64,000 nucleotides of DNA from an uncultured Lachnospiraceae bacterium. Its GTDB lineage: Bacteria > Bacillota > Clostridia > Lachnospirales > Lachnospiraceae. Each line of letters begins with the position of its first letter. Positions within the stretch are counted from its first letter, which is position 1. The notes under the pieces were generated by a model, which did not search any database, was not told the origin of the DNA, and worked only from the letters and a program-made list of their open reading frames with translations. The position numbers and the translations under genes are program-made. Location: the NCBI GenBank assembly GCA_947631685.1, contig CANRMI010000002.1:186001-250000 (forward strand), written 5' to 3'. Of the stretch, positions 18,729 through 26,737 are shown in pieces.

Positions 18729-19265
18729 TTGGTTTTAGATGGAACTTTATATTGGATAACAGGTTTATCCGGAGCAGGGAAAACAACAATTGGGAAACGA
18801 TTGTTCAGTGAAATACAAAAATTTAAAAAGAATGTTGTTTTGCTTGATGGAGATGAAATTAAGGAAATTGTAAGTGATTCTATTAGTTACTCAGATGCGG
18901 GGCGGCGTAATCGTGCTATGAAATATGCTAGGCTTTGTAATATGCTGACAAAACAAGGAATCATTGTGATCTGTTGTACTATCTCTATGTACCATGAGGT
19001 TAGAGAATGGAATCGTATCCATAATAGAAGTTATGTAGAAGTATTTCTTAATGTGCCGTTGGATGTTTTACGAAATCGAGATCAAAAAAATTTATATTCT
19101 GATTATAAAAAAGGAATTAGTAAAAATATTGCAGGGGAGGATTTGATGATTGAATTTCCGCGAAATCCAGATGTTGAGATTGTTAATGACGGCGGCATGA
19201 CGATCGAAGAATGTGTACGTATTATCTTGCGCCTTAATACTAATAATAAAAACGAGGAGAGTTAA
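18729..19265 (+). CDS. CysC-like (adenylylsulfate kinase family) kinase
   Basis: A 178-residue P-loop kinase. Walker A is GLSGAGKT at residues 12-19, followed by LLDGDEIKEIV, SDAGRRNRAMKYARL and FLNVPLDVLRNRD, the order seen in APS kinases. TTG 18729 is the only start that keeps the P-loop near the N-terminus; the in-register ATG nearby is out of frame. No CysD, CysN or sulfotransferase lies in the window. The neighbours are cytidylyltransferases and PEP mutase. By analogy with Cj1415 of Campylobacter jejuni, a CysC homologue that phosphorylates the 3'-hydroxyl of a cytidine nucleotide, I infer a role in activating a CMP-linked phosphonate rather than sulfate. That role is untested here. Confidence 0.8.
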   Translation: MVLDGTLYWITGLSGAGKTTIGKRLFSEIQKFKKNVVLLDGDEIKEIVSDSISYSDAGRRNRAMKYARLCNMLTKQGIIVICCTISMYHEVREWNRIHNRSYVEVFLNVPLDVLRNRDQKNLYSDYKKGISKNIAGEDLMIEFPRNPDVEIVNDGGMTIEECVRIILRLNTNNKNEES

Positions 19266-19268
19266 AGA

Positions 19269-20285
19269 ATGGATTTACAAGAAAGAGTGTCTCTTAAGAA
19301 AGCTGAAAGGACAGAGTTGTATTGTTTGGAACCTCCATTTCCAAAGACCAATTTTTTGATGGAATTGTCTAATGCCTGTAATCATGCTTGTATCTTTTGT
19401 ACGCATCAAAAAATGCAAAGAAAAGTAGGAAGAATGGACAAGGCGTTTGCTTTTGATATTTTACGTCAGGCTTATGAGTTAGGAACGCGTGAAGTTGGAT
19501 TCTATGCAACGGGTGAACCGTTTCTGATCAATGATTTAGCGGATTATGTGGCAGAAGCCAAGAAAATAGGATATACTTATGTGTATTTGACATCAAATGG
19601 TTCATTAGCCACACCCGAAAAGGTGCGGGCGGTTATAGACAGCGGTTTGGACAGTATAAAATTTTCTATAAATGCACCAGAGAGAAAAATGTATGCCTTT
19701 ATTCATGGACGAGATGATTTTGATATTGTGGTAGAGCATTTAAAATATATTAATCAGTATCGTAAAGAAAGCGGAAAAAACTTTAAGATTTATGTTACTG
19801 GAATATTAACAAAATATACAGAAAAAATGCAAGACCTATATTTTGAGGTATTTAAGGGACTGACTGATCAAATTGTTTTTAAAAAAGTTTACAATCAAGG
19901 TGGATACATGCAGGAAATAGATACACTGCTTCGCTGTGAATCTGATGTGGAAACTTATCGGAGATGTAATTTACCATTTGATGCAATTTCTGTTACAAAA
20001 GAAGGGTATCTTTCTATTGAAAATGCAGACTATGAAAATATGTTAATTGTTGCCGATTTAAATAAGGTGTCTTTGAAAGAGGGCTGGTATGGAGAAAAGA
20101 TGAAAGAGATGCGCAGAAGATTTATGGAGAATGACCTTGCAGGAACTATTTGTGATGGTTGTGTAAATCATTCTCGCAAAGCAGCAAGGCCAATTAGCCC
20201 AGAATATTCAGAGATACAGGAATACGTGTTTGACGATAGCAAAGTAAGAGAACGACTAAGAGCAGCTGGATATTTGGAAGAGTAA
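19269..20285 (+). CDS. Radical SAM protein with SPASM-like C-terminus
   Basis: A 338-residue enzyme. The cluster-binding cysteines are C37, C41 and C44 (C-x3-C-x2-C in ACNHACIFC). The TIM-barrel motifs TGEPFLINDL and LTSNGSLAT follow. The C-terminal part has CNLPFDAISVTKEGYLSIENAD and CDGCVN, as in SPASM proteins that bind a further cluster. It starts 4 bases after the kinase stop, with GAGGAG as ribosome site. I see no cobalamin-binding domain, so it is not an obvious B12-type phosphonate methylase. Its reaction is unknown; context suggests work on the phosphonate or its carrier. Confidence 0.82.
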   Translation: MDLQERVSLKKAERTELYCLEPPFPKTNFLMELSNACNHACIFCTHQKMQRKVGRMDKAFAFDILRQAYELGTREVGFYATGEPFLINDLADYVAEAKKIGYTYVYLTSNGSLATPEKVRAVIDSGLDSIKFSINAPERKMYAFIHGRDDFDIVVEHLKYINQYRKESGKNFKIYVTGILTKYTEKMQDLYFEVFKGLTDQIVFKKVYNQGGYMQEIDTLLRCESDVETYRRCNLPFDAISVTKEGYLSIENADYENMLIVADLNKVSLKEGWYGEKMKEMRRRFMENDLAGTICDGCVNHSRKAARPISPEYSEIQEYVFDDSKVRERLRAAGYLEE

Positions 20286-20346
20286 GCAGAAAAGTGCGAA
20301 ATTGTAGAAAAATATTATATTTTAAATTTGACAGGGGGTGTGAATT

Positions 20347-20772
20347 ATGGAAGAGAAAAAGTGGGTTTATGTGCCAATGTCAGCTGATATTTTGCATCCT
20401 GGCCATATTAACATTATTCAGATTGCAGCTCGTTATGGAAAGGTGCTAATAGGCCTTTTTACAGATGAGGCAATTGCATCCTATAAGAGAGTACCTTATA
20501 TGACTTATGAGCAACGTAAAATTGTTTGTGAAAATATTAAAGGGGTGGAAAAGGTGGTTCCACAGATGACTAAAGATTATGAAGAAAATCTGAGAAAGTA
20601 TCAGCCTGCATATATGGTACATGGAACAGATTGGCGTCAGGGACCATTGGCGGATGTAAGGCAGAAAGCAATTGATATTATGGCTGAATGGGGAGGGCAA
20701 ATCATAGAACCAGAATATACAGAAGGAGTGTCTTCTTCCATGATTCAGCAAAAAATAAAAGAACGTATTTAA
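20347..20772 (+). CDS. Cytidylyltransferase-like protein (HxGH, TagD-type)
   Basis: A 141-residue nucleotidyltransferase. HPGH at residues 17-20 is the nucleotide-binding motif of the TagD/PCYT fold, and HGTDWRQGPLADVRQ and GVSSSMIQ near the end complete it. Family members attach CMP to glycerol-3-phosphate, phosphocholine or phosphonates. It stands alone here, one gene before a fusion protein that carries a second copy of the same fold. Because PEP mutase follows, a phosphonate or phospho-alcohol substrate is the best guess. Confidence 0.82.
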   Translation: MEEKKWVYVPMSADILHPGHINIIQIAARYGKVLIGLFTDEAIASYKRVPYMTYEQRKIVCENIKGVEKVVPQMTKDYEENLRKYQPAYMVHGTDWRQGPLADVRQKAIDIMAEWGGQIIEPEYTEGVSSSMIQQKIKERI

Positions 20773-20825
20773 ATGGGCACACTGAAAATGCGGTAGTAGT
20801 ATATTAGTATATTGAGAGGTGTAGT

Positions 20826-22127
20826 ATGTGCACAAAAAAAATATATACTTGTTTTTGCACAGATATAATTCATGAAGGGCATTTACATATTATTAAAGAG
20901 GCACAAAAATATGGGAAGGTTATAGTTGGCGTGTTGGATGATGCTGCTATGATTCGTTATAATAGATTCCCCTCTATAGAATTTGAAGAAAGAGTACAGA
21001 TGATTCGCTGCATTGAAGGCATAAGTGAGGTCGTTGTGCAGCATACTATTATGTATGATGAAATTATATCCACAATACACCCGGACTTTGTAATACATGG
21101 AGATAATTGGAGAGAGGGCCCTTTGAAAGCAATTAGGAATAATGTGGTGTCTTTATTGCAAAAGTACGGAGGACAATTAATAGAAATACCTTATACCTAC
21201 AGCGAAAATGTGGCACGTCAGAATGCACTTGCCAGAGCAAAACTAGCAATGCCAGAATATCGCAGGAAACGACTTCATAAGCTAATTAAGTTATGTCCTA
21301 TTGTAAAAACATTGGAAGTACACGATGGCTTGACTGGCCTTATAGCAGAAAAGACCGTTGTTGAGAACAATGGAGAGTTGGATCAATTCGATGCTATGTG
21401 GATTAGTTCTTTATGCGATTCTATCGCAAAGGGAAAGCCCGATATTGAGTTGGTTGATATGACGTCAAGATTTCGGACAATTGATGATGTACTGGAGGTT
21501 ACAACAAAGCCAATTATTTTTGATGGAGATACAGGAGGACAGATAGAGCACTTTGTATATACTGTGCGTTCCTTAGAGCGTATGGGCGTATCTGCTGTTA
21601 TTATTGAAGATAAAATTGGCTTAAAGAAAAATTCTTTGTTTGGAACTGAGGTAAAACAGGAACAAGATTCCGTAGAGCATTTTTGTGAAAAACTCCGCGC
21701 AGGGAAAAAGGTACAATTGACGGATGATTTTATGATTATCGCAAGAATAGAAAGTCTTATTTTGGAGCATGGTATGGAAGATGCACTTATACGCGCCAGA
21801 GCTTATGTATTGGCGGGGGCGGATGGCATTATGATACATAGCCGAAAAGCAAGTCCAGATGAGGTGCTAGAATTTTGTGATAAATTTCGACTGGAAAATA
21901 AGGAAACTCCGCTTATTGTAGTGCCGACATCTTTTAGTTCTGTAACAGAAGCAGAATTGACGCAGCATGGGATAAATATTGTTATTTATGCGAATCAACT
22001 CACCAGAAGTGCTTTTCCTGCAATGGAACAGACAGCAAAAGATATTCTGCGTTATCATCGCGCTAAAGAAGTAGAAAGCCGACTATTGCCAATTCGGGAG
22101 ATTATATCTTTGATTGATGAATTGTGA
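20826..22127 (+). CDS. pepM: Cytidylyltransferase-phosphoenolpyruvate mutase fusion
   Basis: A 433-residue two-domain protein. Residues 1-135 are an HxGH cytidylyltransferase (HEGH at 16-19, HGDNWREGP later). Residues from about 170 form a PEP mutase/isocitrate lyase-like barrel with IIFDGDTGGQIEHF and the hallmark EDKIGLKKNS near residues 261-270, which separates true PEP mutase (phosphonopyruvate-forming) from lyases. It makes the carbon-phosphorus bond, phosphoenolpyruvate to phosphonopyruvate, in the cytoplasm. The fused domain implies that the phosphonate product is activated with CTP. The decarboxylase gene follows immediately, with the PepM stop three bases inside an alternative upstream start, so the pathway is coupled. 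Confidence 0.92.
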   Translation: MCTKKIYTCFCTDIIHEGHLHIIKEAQKYGKVIVGVLDDAAMIRYNRFPSIEFEERVQMIRCIEGISEVVVQHTIMYDEIISTIHPDFVIHGDNWREGPLKAIRNNVVSLLQKYGGQLIEIPYTYSENVARQNALARAKLAMPEYRRKRLHKLIKLCPIVKTLEVHDGLTGLIAEKTVVENNGELDQFDAMWISSLCDSIAKGKPDIELVDMTSRFRTIDDVLEVTTKPIIFDGDTGGQIEHFVYTVRSLERMGVSAVIIEDKIGLKKNSLFGTEVKQEQDSVEHFCEKLRAGKKVQLTDDFMIIARIESLILEHGMEDALIRARAYVLAGADGIMIHSRKASPDEVLEFCDKFRLENKETPLIVVPTSFSSVTEAELTQHGINIVIYANQLTRSAFPAMEQTAKDILRYHRAKEVESRLLPIREIISLIDEL

Positions 22128-22141
22128 GGGAGTATATAAAC

Positions 22142-23257
22142 GTGAAAGTAGAGACTTTTGTTGATATTGTGAATTGCGATTTTTATACAGGTGTGCCAGA
22201 TTCCCAATTGCGGGCGCTATGTGATTATTTGATGGCTCATTATGGAATTGACTCAAAGCATCACGTGATTGCTGCAAACGAGGGGAATTGTGTAGGGTTA
22301 GCGTGCGGATATTATCTAGCAACAGGTAAAGTGCCCGTTGTATATATGCAAAATTCAGGAGTGGGCAACGCAACAAATCCTATTTTATCACTACTGAATG
22401 AAGAAATATATGGGATACCGATGGTGTTTGTAATTGGTTGGAGGGGAGAACCTGGCACTCAGGATGAACCGCAACATATATATCAGGGAAAAGTGACTTT
22501 GAATTTATTGGATGATATAGGTATTGAATATGTTATTATCGAAGAAAATACAACAGCAGAGGAGTTGCGGCAACATATGAACTATTTTCGCGGAGTATTA
22601 GCAAATGGTCGGTGTGTAGCATTTGTAATACGGAAAAATGCTTTGTATAGTGAGAAAAACGTTAATTATTGCAATACCCATACACTTAAACGAGAAGATG
22701 CAATAGATAAGATTTTGGAATATGCCCAAAAAGATTTAATTATTTCTACAACAGGGAAAATAAGTAGGGAACTTTATGAACTTAGAGAAAAACATGGAGA
22801 AGGTCATCAATTAGATTTTATGACAGTAGGCTCTATGGGGCATTGTTCCTCTATTGCTTTAGGAGTGGCTTTGCAAAAAGCAGAAAAAAGAATATGGTGC
22901 TTCGATGGTGATGGCGCGCTTCTTATGCATATGGGGGCTTTGGCAGTAATTGGAAGTTTTGCACCAAGAAACCTAGTTCACGTAGTTCTTAATAATGAAG
23001 CTCATGAATCGGTGGGGGGGATGCCTACAGTCGCGGGAAGCGTAAATATGATACAAATAGCAAAGGCTTGCGGGTACCCATATGTGGCTTGTGCAGAGTC
23101 AATTGCAGAATTAAGTGATTGCTTAAAAGAAGTAAATAATAAAAAAGCTTTATCTTTTATAGAAATAAAATGTGCGGTAGGATCAAGAAGTGATTTGGGA
23201 AGGCCTCAAATTGTTTTAAAAGAAAATAGGAGGGAGTTTATGCGGTCATTAATGTAA
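22142..23257 (+). CDS. ppd: Phosphonopyruvate decarboxylase
   Basis: A 371-residue thiamine-diphosphate enzyme. The N-terminus carries FYTGVPDSQLRALCDY and the catalytic Glu region AANEGNCVGLACGYYLATG. The cofactor motif runs from FDGDGALLMHMGALA (near residue 254) to LNNEAHESVGGMPT. These match phosphonopyruvate decarboxylases (Ppd/AepY) in order and length. It drives the unfavourable PEP mutase reaction forward by making phosphonoacetaldehyde. GTG 22142 is chosen because GAGGGAG lies nine bases upstream; a GTG at 22124 overlaps the PepM stop. No aminotransferase of the AepZ/PhnW type or phosphonoacetaldehyde reductase follows. A G7 run at 23014-23020 is in frame. Confidence 0.92.
   Translation: MKVETFVDIVNCDFYTGVPDSQLRALCDYLMAHYGIDSKHHVIAANEGNCVGLACGYYLATGKVPVVYMQNSGVGNATNPILSLLNEEIYGIPMVFVIGWRGEPGTQDEPQHIYQGKVTLNLLDDIGIEYVIIEENTTAEELRQHMNYFRGVLANGRCVAFVIRKNALYSEKNVNYCNTHTLKREDAIDKILEYAQKDLIISTTGKISRELYELREKHGEGHQLDFMTVGSMGHCSSIALGVALQKAEKRIWCFDGDGALLMHMGALAVIGSFAPRNLVHVVLNNEAHESVGGMPTVAGSVNMIQIAKACGYPYVACAESIAELSDCLKEVNNKKALSFIEIKCAVGSRSDLGRPQIVLKENRREFMRSLM
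23014..23020 (+). repeat. G7 tract in phosphonopyruvate decarboxylase
   Basis: Seven Gs encode Val-Gly-Gly in the conserved cofactor-side block. The frame is intact, but a slip of one base would remove the C-terminal end of the enzyme. Confidence 0.9.
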
Positions 23258-23327
23258 GAAGTAAAGTATTTGTTAGGATAATAAAGTCATAGAAAGAATG
23301 TAATAGTAACAATTAAAGGATATAGAT

Positions 23328-24677
23328 ATGGTAGATTCACTTACTAAAAAAATAATAAATTTAGTTATCAAATTTTCAGGAAAAGGTGGTAAAAAGAATA
23401 TTCTCCGTACAGCCTTGTATGCGGCAGATGCTGTAAGAAAAACGCCTGGATCATATACTTATGATGTTCATCAAAGGATGAATATTGACAATATTTTACC
23501 AGCTAAAGCTATAAATAGACTAGAAAAAGAATGTACACTTTCAGATATAATTCAGGATAATAAAAAGATTAAAATTCGAATTTTTTTCCCGGCTGCATGG
23601 AGCAATATAGGAACTGTTTATGAAGAGTTATGTAAAGATAGTCGCTATCAAGTTATAGTTATAACCGAAGATTATCCAAATTTTATCCATGTTATGGAAG
23701 AGAAAAACTGTGATTTTATAAGACTTAACAATTATGATATTACCATAGACAAGCCAGATATTTTAATTTTAACGTCATATTCTGCCACTTCTCCTAAATT
23801 AAATTTCCCAGGAATTCGGGATTATGTCAAATTAGTAATATCTTTATTTCCGCTTGTGGTGATTAACCATCCCAACATGGATCAAAATTGGAAATTTGTT
23901 TATAATGCCTATGAATTTTGCAAACCGGATTATTATTTGTTTGAGTCTTTAGTCTATGATAACTGTGAGAACTATATAGATAAAGATAAAGCGGTACATA
24001 TGGGGAGTCCGAAATTTGATGAATTATATTATAAATTACAGAAAACTGATGATAGAAATCCAATGTGGGATAAATTGCAGGGGAAGAAAGTTTTTCTCTT
24101 AGCTACAGATCATGGATTGAATGAATATTATCCCATAGATGCATTTTCTATGGACTTCTACTTAAAAGATATTTTTTCATATTTTGCAGACCATCCAGAG
24201 GCTGGACTGATTTTTCGCCCACATCCATATTTGATTCGTGAGATGCGTCAGTCGGGATGCTTTTGGAGCGATGACGATATTAAAAAACTTATAAATTATT
24301 GTGAGAATTCTTCGAATATTGTTTGGGATGAAACGGCAGATTATTGTTCCGCTTTTGTTAGATGTGATGCAATGTTAGTGGATGCGAATTGCGGATTTAC
24401 AGTAACCTTTTTAGCTACAGGAAAGCCAATATGTCGTTTGTTACGTCAAGACATAGAAGTTAATTTAATACATCCTGAATTAAAAGATTATTATTACTAT
24501 AGTAAGAACTTTTCGGATTGTAGACAATTTATCGAGAATATTATTCAAGGAAAAGATCCTTTAGCAGATTGCCGACAGGAAGCATTTCGAGTTTGTGTGA
24601 AAAACTTTGATGGACAGAATGGAAATAGAATAAAGAATTTCATTGATCAAACATGGGAAATAACTATAAATTCTTAG
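23328..24677 (+). CDS. CDP-glycerol glycerophosphotransferase (TagF)-like protein
   Basis: A 449-residue GT-B-like transferase. RPHPYLIREM near residue 305 is the HP motif of TagF-type CDP-polyol phosphotransferases, after KKVFLLATDHGLNEYYP, and MLVDANCGFTVTFLATGKPIC completes the donor site. TagF enzymes move a phosphoalcohol from CDP-alcohol onto a polymer. Here it follows PEP mutase, its decarboxylase and two cytidylyltransferase domains, so I infer transfer of a CMP-activated phosphonate to the glycan. AAAGGA lies seven bases before ATG 23328. Conventional glycerol phosphate transfer remains possible. Confidence 0.68.
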   Translation: MVDSLTKKIINLVIKFSGKGGKKNILRTALYAADAVRKTPGSYTYDVHQRMNIDNILPAKAINRLEKECTLSDIIQDNKKIKIRIFFPAAWSNIGTVYEELCKDSRYQVIVITEDYPNFIHVMEEKNCDFIRLNNYDITIDKPDILILTSYSATSPKLNFPGIRDYVKLVISLFPLVVINHPNMDQNWKFVYNAYEFCKPDYYLFESLVYDNCENYIDKDKAVHMGSPKFDELYYKLQKTDDRNPMWDKLQGKKVFLLATDHGLNEYYPIDAFSMDFYLKDIFSYFADHPEAGLIFRPHPYLIREMRQSGCFWSDDDIKKLINYCENSSNIVWDETADYCSAFVRCDAMLVDANCGFTVTFLATGKPICRLLRQDIEVNLIHPELKDYYYYSKNFSDCRQFIENIIQGKDPLADCRQEAFRVCVKNFDGQNGNRIKNFIDQTWEITINS

Positions 24678-24765
24678 ACTTAAAGAGTGGTGAAATAGGA
24701 AGATTCTATGAAGAATAATTTATTTTGAAAGTTTATGAGCAGATTATAACGGAGGAGTAAGAAGG

Positions 24766-25659
24766 ATGCTGCAAACAATATATAGAAAGGTATTACCTGT
24801 GGGCGTTCGTTATAGGATTGCAAAGTTACGAACAAAACGGCAGGAATTAAAAGCGTTTCAATTATACAAACAAAAGTGGGAAAGTGGAAATTACGATAAG
24901 GAATATGCGGAAGAGTTAAATTATATGGTAAATCGGGGGGGGAGAGTTCTTACCTTTCCTTATGATTGGAGAAATGAATATAGAAATTTTCATGTAGATG
25001 TATTTGACGAAGGCAAAATGAAATATGTTTATCACAAAGGGAAAAAGCTTTTTTTCCCCAGACGATATTCAAAAAGATTTATAGAACATTATTATTTGTC
25101 TCTTATCATGGAACAAGATATAAGAAGTCCACATTGCTATTTTGACGGTAAGGAAAATTTCGAGGGTAAGACTTTTATAGATGTCGGAGCAGCGGAAGGT
25201 ATTATTGCGTTAGATGTAGTGGAATATGTCAAACAAATAGTTCTTTTTGAATGTAACAAAGATTGGCAAGAAGCTTTAAGAAAAACATTTGAACCTTGGC
25301 AAGAGAAAACCATGATTGTTTCGAAGTTTGTGGGAAATGAAAACAGCAATACATCAGTTACGTTAGATGCCCAGATTAAAATGGCAGGTATACAGGATTC
25401 GCTGATATTAAAGTTGGATGTAGAGGGAAATGAGAAAAGTGTGCTGCAGGGCGCAGCGACTATTTTAAAAGACCAAGTCACAGATGCTTATGTTTGCACT
25501 TATCATCGCAAGGATGATTTCACAGAATTGTCAGAATTTTTAAAGACTATTGGCTTTATAATAACGAGCTCGCCAGGATATATGTTTTATGGGAGCGGTA
25601 CTTTAGCAGGCTTTAGAAAGGGCGTTATAAGAGCGCGGCGTGATCCGAAAGATTGTTGA
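24766..25659 (+). CDS. FkbM family methyltransferase
   Basis: A 297-residue protein. The C-terminal half is an FkbM methyltransferase: FIDVGAAEGIIALDVVEYV (near residue 136) binds SAM and LKLDVEGNEKSVLQGA (near residue 215) is the family signature. The N-terminal 100 residues are basic and unassigned. FkbM proteins O-methylate sugars and related small molecules. Its place after the phosphonate genes suggests methylation of the sugar or of the phosphonate, but that is inference. An eight-G run at 24935-24942 (Arg-Gly-Gly) is in frame. Confidence 0.78.
   Translation: MLQTIYRKVLPVGVRYRIAKLRTKRQELKAFQLYKQKWESGNYDKEYAEELNYMVNRGGRVLTFPYDWRNEYRNFHVDVFDEGKMKYVYHKGKKLFFPRRYSKRFIEHYYLSLIMEQDIRSPHCYFDGKENFEGKTFIDVGAAEGIIALDVVEYVKQIVLFECNKDWQEALRKTFEPWQEKTMIVSKFVGNENSNTSVTLDAQIKMAGIQDSLILKLDVEGNEKSVLQGAATILKDQVTDAYVCTYHRKDDFTELSEFLKTIGFIITSSPGYMFYGSGTLAGFRKGVIRARRDPKDC
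24935..24942 (+). repeat. G8 tract in intact FkbM methyltransferase
   Basis: Eight consecutive Gs, the same length as the tract that breaks the GT2 gene at 14353, but here the reading frame is open. It is the best candidate for an 'on' state tract of that length. Confidence 0.92.
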
Positions 25660-25742
25660 AAGATATTAAACATAGAAAGACACATGTTCCCAGACACTAT
25701 GGAAAGTTGGCACCACATAACAGGAAAGGAATATTGTTAAAG

Positions 25743-26737
25743 ATGGATTATAAAATTTTTAATTCATATAATGTAAAATTGATTAGAGTATTGGCTTGTG
25801 TTGGAGTGGTGTTGACACATCTCGGGGGGTATAACATCTAATAAGATTTTGCTGGGTTTCTTCGGATTTGGCGCGGAAGGAGTAAGGTGTTTTTTCCTAA
25901 TTAAGCGGTTTTTTGATGTGCTCTTCGAGTGAATTGAGAAATGGGAAGGTAGGAAAATATTATAAAAAAAGATTAATCAGAATTTTACCAGTATATTATA
26001 TTACGATTGTAATTTACATGTGTCTATCACTGGCAGGCATTTTGCAAGCTCCTTTGGATGAAACAGGACTATACTGGAGCAGATATTTTCTGCTTTTAAG
26101 TACATCTATACCGAATAAAGAAAATTTTTGGACAAATTTAGGTGGAACCTGGACAGTAAGTTATTTTATGTTGTTTTATCTGCTTGCTCCATTCTTTTAT
26201 AAATTCCTGAAAGGGTGGGGCGGTTGTATGTATTCAGCAATCGGAGCTTTGATTATTGGAGTGCTTTTGCCCCATGGAATTTTAGAACCGATAAAGGGTT
26301 TATATGCGTTTATTTTAGGCATGGCTTTGTATAGGGCTATTGAAGAAAATAAGATTATGGAAACTATTACGGCCAATTTGATTCTGGGACTTGCATTTAA
26401 TATTATGGGGATAGCGTATCCCTATGGCGATACATATCTTCTTGCAGCACTTATGTTGACGGTTATTTTAACAAAAAAAGAATACTGTCTGCCGGGTACT
26501 GGTTATGTTGTAAATTTTATAGACAAACATTCCTATGCGATTTATCTGATACATCCTTTAATAATTGAGATATTAAGGGGTTCAGGGATCGTACATGGTA
26601 AATTATTTGTACTAGTGGTTATTATTCTTACTACTATAGTTTTGTGGGCATTGGATAGCATCATTCATGAGACCGAATATTTGTTAAAAAAGTTAAAAAG
26701 AGGAAAAACAGCTTCACAAGGATTTGAGGAAATATAA
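25743..26737 (+). pseudogene. Acyltransferase-3 family protein with two frameshifts
   Basis: The natural start is ATG 25743 (MDYKIFNSYNVKLIRVLACVG), giving the conserved His in VVLTHLGG. One extra G in the run at 25824-25829 leads to a stop at 25839-25841. With it removed, the frame reads ITSNKILLGFFGFGAEGVRCFFLI and is lost again near 25903, where one extra A separates FFLI from SGFLMCSSSELRNGK. The remaining frame runs to 26737 with about eight hydrophobic segments and IYLIHPLIIEI near the end. Corrected length is about 330 residues. Two lesions, one outside a G-run, make a true pseudogene or poor local sequence more likely than simple phase variation. Confidence 0.75.

Noticed and set aside
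18729..19265. Sulfate assimilation role for the CysC-like gene
   Set aside because: No ATP sulfurylase, reductase or sulfotransferase is nearby, while CTP-dependent and phosphonate enzymes surround it. It is kept only as an alternative activity.
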